Positions 1 to 10,800 of a stretch of 64,000 nt of DNA are shown piece after piece. A program made the position numbers and the translations under genes. How positions within the stretch are numbered: the stretch's first letter is position 1; every line of letters starts with the position of its first letter. Source of the DNA: Strongylocentrotus droebachiensis (Eukaryota > Echinodermata > Echinoidea > Camarodonta > Strongylocentrotidae); the NCBI GenBank assembly GCA_035222895.1, contig JAVYIG010005349.1, positions 1 through 64,000 of the forward strand, read 5' to 3'. The notes under the pieces were generated by a model that was not told the DNA's origin, searched no databases, and saw nothing but the letters and a program-made list of their open reading frames with translations.

Positions 1-22
1 ACAAAGGCCCTGATGTGAGAAT

Positions 23-58
23 GTGTGTGTGTGTATGTGTGTGTGTGTGTGTATGTGC
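23..58. repeat. (GT)n microsatellite
   Basis: Nearly pure GT dinucleotides, interrupted twice by AT, followed by GC-rich alternating purine-pyrimidine sequence to about 80. This is simple-sequence DNA and no gene is visible here. Confidence 0.9.
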
Positions 59-85
59 GCGCGAGCGTGCGCATGCACGCTCTTA

Positions 86-476
86 GAATTCTCGCTACCC
101 TAAATAGGTACGAAAATCTCGAAATTCGCGAGACGAGGTAATTTTCACTCTCTCGGGTCGTCACTACAACTTTCCGGTATAGAGTCCCATCCCGCTGGCG
201 CTAGCGCCTGTGTTCGCTGTGCAGAGTTTTCACGCACGCTAAAATCGATGCCAATCAGTGTAATTGGTACAGATTATAATATGCAATGGAAAGCTTCGGG
301 CAGAATTAGTGACTTTAGCACAAAAGGCCGTTAAACTCTACCGTGAAAGAGAGGGTTGTGATCACGAACGCCTGCACAGGAAGCTGTAATGTCGAAAAGC
401 TATCCCATAATGCAATGCGGATTTCAGGATTTTCCCCGGATCTCGGCAGAATCGCTATTTGGGGTAGCGAGAATTG
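86..476. mobile_element. MITE-like element with 22-bp terminal inverted repeats
   Basis: The left end at 86-107 contains AATTCTCGCTACCC. The right end at 455-476 contains GGGTAGCGAGAATT. About 20 of 22 positions are complementary. The 390-bp interior has no coding frame. No clear target-site duplication could be assigned, so the transposon superfamily is open. Confidence 0.6.
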
Positions 477-883
477 TCCCCAACCGTTTTTTCTGTTAAG
501 CCATGAGACAGGCTTTTAAAAATCTGTCAACATTTGAATGTCTGGAATTATGTTATATAGAGCCAATTCATTGCTTTGTGATGATTTACATTCACCTAAA
601 AATGTAATTAAATTGTAATAATATAGTTGGGAGAATTAAGGAATCGATCAGATCAGCTTTTTCCCAATTTTTATCATAAATAATGATCTGTTTTCACTCA
701 AACTTTTAGATTATCTTTAATTTTACATCTAGCATTGCAGTCATTACCCATTTTCCCTCATCTGAACAATGTTTCCAAGTCCCTTTAATGCCTACTCATG
801 ATCGCCATCAATTGAGTTAACTTTGGGGCAAATGCCCGTATTGGAAACCGTCTGCATAATGCATAGAAACCAATTGCAGAAAA
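477..883. other. AT-rich stretch without a recognised gene
   Basis: AT-rich sequence lies between the MITE on the left and a decayed retrotransposon integrase tail on the right. The part close to 884 may be older, unrecognisable retroelement sequence. Nothing else is supported. Confidence 0.5.
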
Positions 884-1415
884 CACATGAGAGAGCAGAA
901 TCCAGCCATGGAGAAAAGAGCCCGGAAGCAGAAGAATTATGACAGACAAGCAGCAAATCCTGGACTCGGTGTCGACCAGTTTGTATGACTCCACAAAGAA
1001 AAGGGCATATCCCCTAAGTAACAACTTAGGTTGGAAGGGACCTTTCCTCATAGTAAGCCAATTGTCAGATATTATATTCATAATCCAAGCCTCCCCAAGG
1101 GCCAAGCCAATGGTATACGGTGACCAAATCAAACCGTACGGAGGGGAAGAACTGGAGAAGTGGGCCTGGAGGAGACCGACTGGGCCCATCATTGACAAAA
1201 GGGATGATCATGATAGTGGAGATAGAGATAACATCTCAAAGGACAATGGAGAAGACCCTCCAAATGTTCCGGATGACAGCTCTTCACCCATCTTGACTAT
1301 CGATGACCCACAAGAAGACCCCCAAAATATTGTAGCTGACTGCCCTTCATCGATCTCAGATACTGATGATCCGATTCCTCCCTCTCCTTCGCCTGCCTCT
1401 CTTAGGGAAGGCTAA
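884..1415 (+). pseudogene. Ty3/gypsy-like integrase C-terminal relic (GPY/F module)
   Basis: This looks like the C-terminal end of a Ty3/gypsy integrase. The first part (884-1015) reads in one frame as an alkaline helix with QKNYDRQ, then a segment ending LHKEKGISPK with two in-frame stops. The frame then shifts, and 1030-1160 encodes WKGPFLIVSQLSDIIF followed by KPMVYGDQIKPY. The WKGPF, paired with the Y-GDQIKPY strand, is the pattern of the GPY/F chromatin-binding module at the end of gypsy integrases. A proline- and aspartate-rich tail runs to the stop at 1415. The stops and the frameshift show it is not functional. No intact reverse transcriptase, protease or LTR pair is visible in the window. 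Confidence 0.65.
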
Positions 1416-1427
1416 TGCCGAAAGGAT

Positions 1428-1647
1428 GGGTAGCGTCGCGTCGCGTTGACTTGAACGCGACGATCTGCAAGACTACGTAACACCTAGTTTTATTTAATTT
1501 TTAATCTGTTTCTATCTTGATTATTTGAATTTAAACGACTAAACGACTGAAGTGGACAAAGTCAACGCACCCTTTCGGCCAAACCGGGGGGGGGGGGGGG
1601 CTTTGGACGGATGGTTGCGTTCAAGTCAACGCGACGCGATGCTACCC
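1428..1647. mobile_element. Short inverted-repeat element (220 bp)
   Basis: GGGTAGCGTCGCGTCGCGTT begins at 1428. Its near-complement, CAACGCGACGCGATGCTACC, ends the element at about 1646, and the arms match over about 33 bp. The interior holds a G14 tract. It lies directly 3' of the gypsy relic and has no coding frame. Confidence 0.6.
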
Positions 1648-1728
1648 TACCCAGGGAAAGTAGTCAGAGGTCAAGAAGATACTTTCTCTATCTTTCTTGA
1701 CAATACAGATAGCCGACATCAAACACTC

Positions 1729-1835
1729 TCACTCACCCCGCCCTTTTGAATGCCGAATTCGCCACAAAGAGTTCGAAGGGAAGTCACTCACCCCGCCCTT
1801 TTGAATGCCGAATTCGCCACATGCCGAATTCGGCA
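1729..1835 (+). repeat. Two-copy 36-bp tandem repeat
   Basis: A segment starting CACTCACCCCGCCCTTTTGA and ending GAATTCGCCAC occurs at about 1730-1765 and again at 1785-1820. A short palindrome around GCCGAATTCGGC follows at about 1822-1834. The two copies are essentially identical, which points to recent duplication. Confidence 0.75.
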
Positions 1836-1839
1836 TTAA

Positions 1840-2105
1840 AGAGACTACAATGATGACCACCTGGAGGACGTGCATCGCATGTATCAAAGGGGGTACAATT
1901 GCAGGAAGTGCAGTTAAACGAGCACTCGAGCTTCAAACTTAAGAAGTCACTACGAAAGTATACAGATCCCCCAGGAAGCGAGCAAGAAATGGAGAAGACA
2001 CCCCCGGGAACAGCATCAAAGAAGGCCATTCCACGGATCCCCCCCCCCCCAACGACGAAGCCCAACAGTAATATCCCTCTCTTGTTCCCCAAGTCCAACA
2101 TTTAA
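1840..2105 (+). pseudogene. Possible C2H2 finger-like retroelement relic
   Basis: One frame at about 1843-1960 reads HLEDVHRMYQRGYNCRKC, then a stop, then TSTRASNLRSHYES, which resembles a degraded C2H2 finger (CxxC followed by an SxxSNLxxHxxxxH-like helix). Downstream the same frame is basic and proline-rich. A different open frame at 1899-2105 encodes 68 residues with no recognisable domain. Proximity to the gypsy relic suggests retroelement origin, but that is inference and the call is weak. Confidence 0.25.
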
Positions 2106-2194
2106 CGTATCACCACCCCCCAAAAGATGATCAAGGGTAAGCCGTTAGCCATGCTTATGCATAGTTTAGAATATATGGACAACTCAGACTCGTA

Positions 2195-2373
2195 GGCCCG
2201 AATTCACAAAGGAGGTTTGAGCTCAAACCTTGGTTTTCGTACGTCATATGACACGTTTTACGCGTTTTTTACAAACCTGGTTTGTAAAGAACAAAAGGAG
2301 GTTTGGCGAAACAAAAGGAGGTTTGAGCTCAAACCTTGGTCTGAGCTCAAACCTTGCTTTGTGAATTCGGGCC
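2195..2373. mobile_element. 179-bp palindromic MITE
   Basis: The left terminus GGCCCGAATTCACAAAGGAG is mirrored by CTTTGTGAATTCGGGCC at the right end. The internal motif GAGGTTTGAGCTCAAACC occurs near both ends and is itself palindromic. There is no coding capacity. The target-site duplication is not clear. Confidence 0.7.
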
Positions 2374-2845
2374 TGAGAGTTCAATCGCCGAAGATCCCCT
2401 TCCTCCCAGCCAGTACCCCAAACGATAACGGACCAAAAGCAAGCAGCTGTAAACCCTAAATTTACCCGATGGTGTGGTGCCGATTACGGAGGATGGCCCA
2501 TCGTTATTCCGACTGAGAAGGTCCTCGTATCAATGGTACAGAATATCCCCAGGGATTTCTATGCCAAAGGGGTCTTCTTACACCAAACCTACTACGCTAG
2601 TGCTTTTAATGTCCTTATCCTATTATCTATTTTTTCTAGAAATGCCAGTATGTCTATTTACAAGAACATAAATAAATAAATCATTTATATTCTTGCATTT
2701 TCCTAATACTTTTTCACTTTGATAGGATAATTTGCGAATTAACAATTTTAAATTTTTGTAAATAGTGCATGTAGTTTGATTTAAGGAGGTATCAGAGAAC
2801 TCTTTCTTCTTTTCTGTTATCTTCTAATCTATCACCTGCATGTAA
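2374..2845. other. No recognised gene
   Basis: AT-rich sequence with short scattered open frames (for example 2474-2671) that show no recognisable domain. Nothing can be supported here. Confidence 0.4.
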
Positions 2846-3060
2846 AACTACTAGTTTCTAGCTGTCGCTATCTTAAAGTTTGAAGTTTATTAACAACAAA
2901 AAATGTATGTACATCATAAAACAAAGTATGCACGGCAAAACAATAAAATACAAACTGTACATAATGTACAAAACAATGAATTACTGCAAAAGCTTAATTA
3001 ATGCTTACACAAGACACATTTATACAAAACAGTTTTTTTTTGGCCTTTTGCCTTTTGGGT
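2846..3060 (-). repeat. Interspersed repeat, second copy at 46165-46340
   Basis: The segment beginning ACTAGTTTCTAGCTGTCGCT is repeated at 46168 with few differences over about 170 bp. At 46 kb it lies just left of minus-strand reverse transcriptase fragments. That suggests it is the 3' part of the same LINE family, read on the minus strand. Confidence 0.65.
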
Positions 3061-3387
3061 CTAAATTATATACCCAATAGGCAATAAATTCATAAAAGCG
3101 CATAGCGCGAGCTGATTCTTTTTTTTCCTTCTCTCTCTCTCTCTCTCTCGATAAAGTGACCTGAAATCACTGCATTCTAAACCCTTATTTTAAATAGATC
3201 CCCTGAAATAATCATATTAACATGGGTTAAATAGATTAAACAACTATGGCGTCGGACGTTCTAGGACGCTAATCACGTTCGGAATTCCATATGCAGTTAA
3301 ACCATGCGAGCACAAAGCGCGAGCCGACATTTTTCGATATAATGACTTAATAATGTAAACAGAGGCATTCGCTAGACTTTTTTTCAA

Positions 3388-3388
3388 T

Positions 3389-3419
<31 letters not shown>

Positions 3420-3420
3420 G
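3388..3420. repeat. Poly-G tract (about 30 G)
   Basis: An uninterrupted G run in otherwise mixed sequence. Similar tracts occur at 1588, 7856, 9600, 11776, 19070, 24180, 35725, 38523 and 41720. Many sit in inverted-repeat elements, so they are probably part of repeat families. Their exact length may be unreliable. Confidence 0.8.
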
Positions 3421-3534
3421 TAGAGGCCACCGATTCCCGACAAAACTAGCCACCAATTACTGACAAATATATTAATGCCAAAGTCTACGAATTTAACCAG
3501 GAGCTAAATTATTTTTAAGTTTTTAAGTTGACAA

Positions 3535-3715
3535 TCAGCCATGCATGAAGTCTTTCGTCTACGGCTGATTGTCAACGAAACGGAGTTAAGTCTTTTGTTA
3601 ATTCCGTTTGTTGCTACGGCAGGTAGCCAGTGAAAACGAATTCGTTTACTAAAAATGGAAATGCAAGCACTACTTTAAACAAACAGAACTTTGTTATTCT
3701 GGAAAATCTGGATTT
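3535..3715 (+). repeat. Interspersed repeat, second copy at 40960-41140
   Basis: GGCTGATTGTCAACGAAACG and the following sequence, including a TACGGCAGG segment and AAACAGAACTTTGT, recur at 40967-41135 in the same orientation. Divergence is moderate. The element class is unknown. Confidence 0.6.
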
Positions 3716-3719
3716 ATTT

Positions 3720-4175
3720 TGCCATGTATTCAAGTTGGAGATTATAATGCTCGTACTGTTGTTGGAGATTATAATGCTCGTACTGTTGTTTTAGATGACT
3801 TCGTTACTTTTGATGATACAGATTAAACGGCGACGGATCTTTAATTGATGACGTGAATTTTAAAGACAAGTTAGAGAATTTCGGCCTTTAATACAAAATA
3901 TAATATGGATCACTCATTCAATGTTTATGATGATCGAAAATTCGATTTCTTTGTGTAAAAAAATGCAGACGTTCATATTGGCATTGGCAATGGCTATAGT
4001 GGGCGTGGATAAAGGCGGGTTGAACTGTGCTTGTGGTAGTACAATTGATTATATTTTAGTACCCAATGAGTTACTGCTCTATGCTAATGATGTTTGTGTT
4101 GTTTTTGAAAGATTGAGGTCAGATTAGCATTGCCCCGTTTCTGTTATATTGAAAGTTGAAGGGCAATTAGATGCT
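3720..4175 (+). pseudogene. LINE APE-type endonuclease relic
   Basis: Decayed coding sequence of a non-LTR retrotransposon endonuclease. Around 3735-3800 it reads GDYNARTV, matching the GDFNAR-type motif of the APE domain. A 27-bp tandem duplication repeats that stretch (3733-3787). Around 4030-4140 it reads STIDYILVPNELL and later a serine-aspartate followed by HCPVSV, corresponding to the C-terminal SDHxPV motif of the domain. Several stops and frameshifts separate the parts. A reverse transcriptase would be expected downstream, but a 156-bp MITE at 4371 interrupts and only AT-rich unassignable sequence follows to 5000. Confidence 0.6.
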
Positions 4176-4370
4176 ATTGATTCTTATTCTACAAGACTGA
4201 TATTAATTATTCCGTCTATAGAATAAGGTGGGCCCATTCGATGCTTTTTGATATGCCTTGGATAATGATGATGCAATTATCAGTTTAGAGAATTGTTTGG
4301 ACTCATATAGTTGAAGAGGTATCTCATCATGATATTGTTGTGGCTGCTAACCTTCTAAGACAGGTTTATG

Positions 4371-4526
4371 TTAAAGTTGCTCAAGCGTGGGTATATATAG
4401 AGGGCAGAACACGGACGTTCGCACGGGAGCGTAATACCCCATTGGCTCAGTGTTATAGTGATCGGGAGTGATCGCCAAGTTGCCTACTTCACGAACGACT
4501 ATATACCCACGACTTGAGCAACTTAA
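4371..4526. mobile_element. 156-bp MITE flanked by TTAA
   Basis: The left end is TTAA then AGTTGCTCAAGCGTGGGTA. The right end is ACCCACGACTTGAGCAAC then TTAA. The 20-bp arms are complementary apart from one or two bases. The TTAA on both sides is the target of piggyBac-type transposases, so a non-autonomous piggyBac-like element is likely. It lies inside the LINE relic. Confidence 0.6.
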
Positions 4527-5274
4527 ATGCTGGCACTGAAGTCAAACATGATTATTATTATAAAGTTGTTATTAAAGGTAATAAGAAAAAGAAAGAGAAC
4601 AATTTCGTTGATATGAGTTTGAGATGTAGGGGCGCTGCACGTAAGGAAAAATTTAAATATATGATAGATTTAGAAATAGCAGATGTGCAAACAAAAATGA
4701 AGAAGAAATTATTATAAAGGAAAATTGTATAAACATTTTCTTCATAGGAAGAGGAGGAGTTACCATTTGCATAATAATTTACGGATCCCAATGAATATTG
4801 AAGATATAACATGTGAAAAACCAGGCAAAAGAGTCCACTTCATAGATGCTTTTGTTAGGATTTGGTACTGACCATACTAAAATGCCTGAAAATGGATTTG
4901 TGTAATGTGGTGTTAATAAACGTCATTAATGATGAGCTGAATAGAGAAATGCAAAAAGTCATAAATGATAACAATAACCCTTTAAAACGGCCATTTTGTG
5001 AAATTTATTTCAATGCCTCCTAAAACCATCAAAATAAAGACGGATTACGTCGATTTATTGACACCTGTTTGATAATGAAATTAATCACTACTACATCTAC
5101 CCATTCGTCCCCAGACCTCACAGAATATCCGACTTAACACAATTTAAAACTAAAAAATGCAAGTTTTTTCTATTATCCGTTTTAACAATTTAAAGTAAAG
5201 AGGCAAAATATTGAAGCATTTCAGAAATCAAAATATACATTTAGTTACAACTGTATACACATAATACCACATAA
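4527..5274. other. AT-rich relic sequence, no gene
   Basis: Short lysine-rich open frames on both strands, with no domain recognised. It is probably the remainder of the LINE that starts at 3720, but no reverse transcriptase motif could be read. Nothing firm can be said. Confidence 0.3.
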
Positions 5275-5790
5275 TTTCCATAAATAAAAAAAAACACAGA
5301 AAATGCAATAAATTTTCAATAATATATTGCATTTTACCCCGGTTCCCAACATAAAAAATCCTCTGTGTGCCCATACCTTGAGCCATAATGCATGGCCGTC
5401 CAGAGGATTTATTGCATTTTTTTTGTTTTAATTTATGGAAAATGCCCCCTTCCCTAGCCCCCCGCTGCGTACAGTCATGGTTCAGTGACAAAGCAATGGC
5501 CTCGTAACTGTGAGACCCCAGGATCAAAACCGTGTCAATGTGCTATATTAGTGACCTTTTGTGGGCATTAATCCTCATTACTGTCATTTTTTTACTTAAG
5601 GGCGTAGGTCCCCTAGTAGATAAGCATAGTAGCATACACATGCTTTAGCAGTCACGCAAAACACACATTTGCAAATTATTATTCAATAAAATATGAGAAT
5701 GTATACTATTATCTAGATCTATTATTTTTAAATTATTTTTAAAATAATTCCATAAATTGGGGTAAAACAAAAATATTCCAACTTTATGAG
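5275..5790. repeat. Interspersed repeat, second copy at 39865-40365
   Basis: Over about 400 bp the sequence from CCATAATGCATGG (5387) to GAGCGACAGTGT (5790) recurs at 39892-40361 in the same orientation. The left part, 5280-5345, is the inverse complement of sequence at about 39912-39998. This leaves a local fold-back around CAGAGGATTT at 5400. No coding sequence is present. Confidence 0.7.
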
Positions 5791-6718
5791 CGACAGTGTG
5801 AGATGCATGAAACACAAATAATTTTCAATGAAAATAATTAAAGTTCAAATATCCGTCTGCTTGAAGGAGTCTTTCAATCATGTTTTGACGTGCTCCTCAA
5901 AGGAGAAGGATTCGGTGAAGTCAGACGTAGTCTCAGAGGAACATCATCTCGGAACGAAATGGACTGATTTTCGGTCTCTCTACAAACCTGAAAGAATAAG
6001 CAAACTGGAAAAAACATCTCTCCTATATCGCCTCTGGTTGGCTACTGCAAACGGGGCAAAACGAAATTCTCCGCAGTCATCGAATAGTTCTGAAAAAGAA
6101 AAAAAACAGTATCAAAAGTTTTGAATAATTCCGAATATTATAGAATGTAAGGGGGAAAAAGAAGGATGGAGAAAGCTATATTTTTTTTGGTCAGGGGGAT
6201 GCTCATTCCCACCCCATCTAACCAAGATTAAATCCATTGAAATAGCCAATAACATCGGTAAAAGTTAGGTTAATCCATTTCAAACTTACATGGCATATTA
6301 CTAAACAATTATCCCTTTAAGATAGAGAAGGCATTCAGTTTGACATAGGAAAAAACACATTTCACGAGGTATAAAATCTGTCTCCTCTCTTTTGCTGTTA
6401 CCGTTAAAATGTTGAGCCACGCATTGCCTCTTCTATCTCCTTGAACAATGTCAGAATATTTCTGTAGAATAAAGTCAGCATTAGGGGCCCGCTTTGATCG
6501 TTTTTATTAAACTCTTGATTCTCTTCTTGTGTTTGGTTTCGTTGAATGGCGAAACGAGAAAGCTCTCCTTGAGAATGCAGATCACAATCAATCCTAATAA
6601 GAATTGAAATAGAAACGGAAAAAAGGTATTATGTTCTATATATGTCACACAAATGTTTACATCAAAACTTGAAAGATATTGACATCGTTGCGTAATAATA
6701 AACACTTTCTCATCTCAC

Positions 6719-7459
6719 TTAAAGGCTCAGTCCACTGCAAAAGTTATATGCTTTTAATAGATGCAGAAAGACGATATAAACAAAGGAAAACAAATTTAAG
6801 TAAAATCGGATAACTAAAATATGAAAATCTATGGAACTTGGAAAATCACTACACAACTGCCAATTTGGTTATCAGTTTGTGACGTCATTGCCTCACTATT
6901 TATTAATTGCTTTATATATTTTTATGCGATTAATTTTTTCTTTTTATCCCCCGGCCCGAAAACTTGATTTCCCCATGCCTCTGCCCAGGTTATATGAGTT
7001 GTATCATATTGCGTGCATGACATTTCATGAAATCTTTTATTAATTTTGAAGAATTGATACTATTTTCTGAATATTGTATATTCATATTCATTGATTTTTT
7101 ATATAAATAGTTTATCAAAACAAAAAGACTCTATATTGGAGCATCCAGACAAAAACATTATTACTATCAATATAACTTTGATGCTGGTGTGAGGAAATTA
7201 GATTTTAATGGGGAAAATTGGAAATTGTTATTATCAATACATGTATAAAGAAAAGAATTAGTGGATAGTGAGGCAATGACGTCACAGACTCATGAGTGAG
7301 TTGCCAATTTTCTTGTGATTTTCGAAGTTTTTCATGTCGTTAAAAATTCATAACTTTCTAATTAGTTATCCGACTTTGCTCAAACTTTTTTTAACTGGTT
7401 TGTCTGATTTTCTGCTTCTATTGAAACTAAATTAATTTTGGAGTGGACTTGCCCTTCAA
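6719..7459. mobile_element. piggyBac-type MITE with long inverted arms
   Basis: TTAA then AGGCTCAGTCCACTGCAAAA begins the left end. GGAGTGGACTTGCCCT then TCAA closes the right end, consistent with a TTAA target that has mutated once. The arms are complementary with divergence over about 180 bp (6723-6905 and 7264-7455), including TGACGTCATTGCCTCACTAT at 6880 and its inverse at 7266. The ends resemble those of the element at 55361-55889, so both may belong to one family. Confidence 0.65.
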
Positions 7460-7678
7460 GTACAAACTTTAAATTATAATGGAAATAATGGAAATGGAAC
7501 ATGATAATGAAATGACTTGATTAGGTGCAAACCATTTATGATTACATCTATTCATAATGTAGGCATGGTAGTGGATCATCCAGTGCTAAAAACAAATATT
7601 TGAGAAAAATATCAATCCAATAAAGATATAAAATTCTGTACAAAAATGGGTCTTGACTGTGAATTCCCTATTACAAAC

Positions 7679-7831
7679 TCACCTCAAAAGCATAATAGAC
7701 GTAAATTCTCTGATGGCTGTGATGATTTCTATCAAGTCTGATTCGTTGAACACACAGTACTTTAAACTGATGATATCGAGTTGCCGCATCGTGCCACTTG
7801 TCTTCAACATTAGGATAAAGTTTTCAACAGT
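7679..7831 (-). CDS. NLR last exon, 3' part
   Basis: The frame continues from the upstream part as [13 protein letters not shown] and then [12 protein letters not shown], ending [14 protein letters not shown] and TGA at 7681-7679. It is LRR-like ([10 protein letters not shown]). The join across the inserted element keeps the codons AAC then ACT intact. Confidence 0.7.
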   Translation of the reverse strand, partial: TVENFILMLKTSGTMRQLDIISLKYCVFNESDLIEIITAIREFTSIMLLR

Positions 7832-10800
7832 GTTACGTGCAGGGGCGTAGACAACGGGGGGGGGGGGGGGGGGGGGGGGGGGATGAGGGGGATGCATCCC
7901 CCCCACCTCACAAGGTGGGGGGGGGGGGGGGTGGCATGTACAATCATCCCCCCCAGGTTTTGGGGAATGATATTTGCTTACTTAATAAGTCATAATGATG
8001 ATAATAATAGTAATAATAATAATGATAACAATTATAATATTAATAATAATAATAATTATGATGATGATAATAATAATCCTCATCATTATTGTAATTGTGT
8101 TTATTGTTATTAGCCGCATTCACACGGTGAAAGCCAATTCAAACGGTAAAAAAAAGAAAATCTTACAAGTATTTTGTGGTTATCTTGTGGTTTGGAAACC
8201 ACAAGATAACCACAAGATTAAACAGGCGCGGATCTACGGGGGGGGGGGGGTTTAGGGGGTTTAAACCCCCCCCCCTTGGGCGGCCCAAAAAAACAAAAAA
8301 CAAAAACAAAAAAAAGGGAAAAAAAAGGGGAAAAAAAAAGAAAAAAAGAAAGAAAAAAGAACGCACGCTGGAGAGAACCCTTTCAAGTGCAAATATTGTG
8401 AGAAGATATTCAACTCATCTGCTAACTTAACCAAACACATGATAACTCTGGATATAACTGTGTATTTAACTGTTACCTGATTTAAAAAGACGTTATCATG
8501 CACTGCTTTTTATGGTCTCCATTGTGTTAATAGATGCCAGGAAAACATCACTTACGGGGTTCAAATAAACACCCAAAAAAAAATCGGCTCGCCGCTTCGC
8601 GGCTCGTGGACGATGCTCCGCATCGTCATTATTTTGGTCAACCCCCCCCCCCTTAGCAAAAAGCTAGATCCGCCCCTGAGTCATCCCCCCCAGGTGTACG
8701 AACCTGTCTACGCCACTGGTTACGTGACACAGTCTTGCTTGCGTCCCTTTCCGGCTCAAAGGTCATATTGAGAACTTCAAGTTGGACACCATTCTTCGCC
8801 AATCTGTCAGAGATGACCGAAACAACCTTATCGTAGTAGCTATCCTCTGTTATCGTGTGGTCATAGTAATTGTTCGTGTCACATGATATGTCGTAGGAGG
8901 GATTCTCTGCTATCTTCCTGTTCGTGGCAAATATGTCAAGTTCTGAAATGTTTGGTAACCAGGAAAGCAGTATTGGAAAGACTTCCACATGAGAATTGAT
9001 TTTTGTCTTGAAGGTCTGCACAGATCGGAGGGGCTCTAGAAGTAACACTGTAACGGATTTAGGAACATTCATTTCTAAATGACGCAGCTCGCGGAGATTA
9101 TGGAGGACCCTCCAAAAGCGGTAAATTAAGTTTCCTGGACAAACAGGTATCTAAATGATAGGAAAAAAGTGAACAACAGAGCATTTTGAAACGGAGGTAT
9201 CGGACCCAGTATATAAGCTGACATGTTCGTCAAGAATCTTAGTTCTCAACATAGACAGAATAGGGTCTGTTTTTCCTGTAATTTGCAGGCACGAGCTCTA
9301 AAATTTCAATTTTCACGACACTTGTTAATGGAGAGGTGTCGTCCCCATCTTACTGCTTTCGCTGGAAATCCCTGATATCTTAGAGAGCGTATATAATGTT
9401 TACATTTTTTTTCATGTGCGGTTCAATTCTGGAAAGGAGTTTTGAAGACGAGGGCAAAAATGTTGCCTCTGGTTGAAAAATGGCGCTTTCAGGGCAAAGA
9501 TGATCAACGAAAAGTATGATAGTGTGTAAAGGCCACTGGTTCTAGGATAGAGACCGCATACCAGGCGCGGATCCAGGATTTCTTAGGGGGGGGGAGGGGG
9601 GGGGGGGGGACCAAATTTAAAATCATTTTTTTTTTTTTTTTTTTTTTTTGCTCCCAAAAATTTGAAAAATCGCAACCCGCCCTTGAGCATCAGGGGGGGG
9701 GGGGATCTCCCCCCAAAAGTCAAATTAACGTGACATATTAACGTCAAATATGACTGACATGAGCGCTATACAAGAACCCACTATTATTTATTATTATTAA
9801 AATAATATAAAGATAACAACAAATAACAAACAATAACAATTACGTGTCAGGAAATAAACGAACAGCCCATGGTAATATTGAGGCTGGACCGTTCAAACAA
9901 GAAGCAAACATAATACATTATACTGACAATACAATGCAAACTTGAAGAATGTGAACCATTAAAGATACTATGTCCCTTTCGCAGCCAACATCAAATTATG
10001 TAGAACTTTGCAGGAATTATGAATATGTCATGTATGTCCTATCTGTGAAATTTAAACGATAGCAGTGTCCTAATATTTAAATTATGCAAGGAAACCTGTT
10101 TACTTGCTAGACTTCACTGTCAGACACTGTTGAGTGACTGACTGGCTTTTAGTCTTCTTCTTTGGTAATGACTAACATACATAAAATGAGCTGTAAAGGT
10201 TACATGAGCATTTGTCTACATCAATAACCCACTTCTTGTGATGGCCAACATTAAACTGATTAAACCTTTGCGCAGCATAAAACGTATGAACATTCGGTAA
10301 ATGGTATGAAAATCAGACTATTACTTACTGGTTCTATAGCTCTTAAGTCGATTCGACAACTAATAGTCGTTATTTTCCCACTTAAGACATTTTCAAGCCC
10401 CCCTTTTTTAGGGAAGTTCTAAATTAGTATTATCTTTCAAATGCCGTTGGATTTAACCTTTCAATTGTTTTGGCCTGCAAATGAGACATAGTACCTTTAA
10501 GCCCACTTACATCGGAGTGTAAAAGAAGCTTTTGTAAATTCGGCATGTTGATCAAGACGTCGGGGAGACTGGTGTCAAATGATTCTGTTTCCAAGACCTG
10601 GACCGATCGAAGTGGCTCTAAGTTAATACACGCGAAACGTGCCGGTATTTGAAGCTGAAGTCTGTTGAGGTCTGGTGAGGTATGGAGGTTTTTCCACAGC
10701 TTACAGAAGGTTGCAGTGTTGAAAATCAGTTCAAATGGTTCCTTTTAACTCTTAAGCTGCCACCCATACAATGCAACCAGTGCCACAGTGCTAATTCCTA

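Larger units (their letters stand above)
7840..8718. mobile_element. hAT-type non-autonomous element inserted in the NLR last exon
   Basis: The 8-bp target GTTACGTG occurs on both sides (7832-7839 and 8719-8726). The ends are CAGGGGCGTAGACA and its partner TGTCTACGCCACTG, i.e. CAGNGGCGTAGAC inverted repeats. An 8-bp duplication with CAGNGGCG ends is the signature of hAT transposons. The 879-bp interior has no transposase. It has G tracts, AAT/GAT repeats, a nested inverted-repeat element and a C2H2 finger fragment. Excision with loss of one target copy restores the NLR reading frame. Confidence 0.85.

Noticed and set aside
785..1198. 137-residue hydrophobic minus-strand frame
   Set aside because: It runs opposite the recognisable gypsy integrase relic, so it is a shadow frame.
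5828..6124. 98-residue frame starting MKIIKVQISV
   Set aside because: No domain, no splice pattern and no homologous copy in the window. It could be chance in AT-rich DNA.
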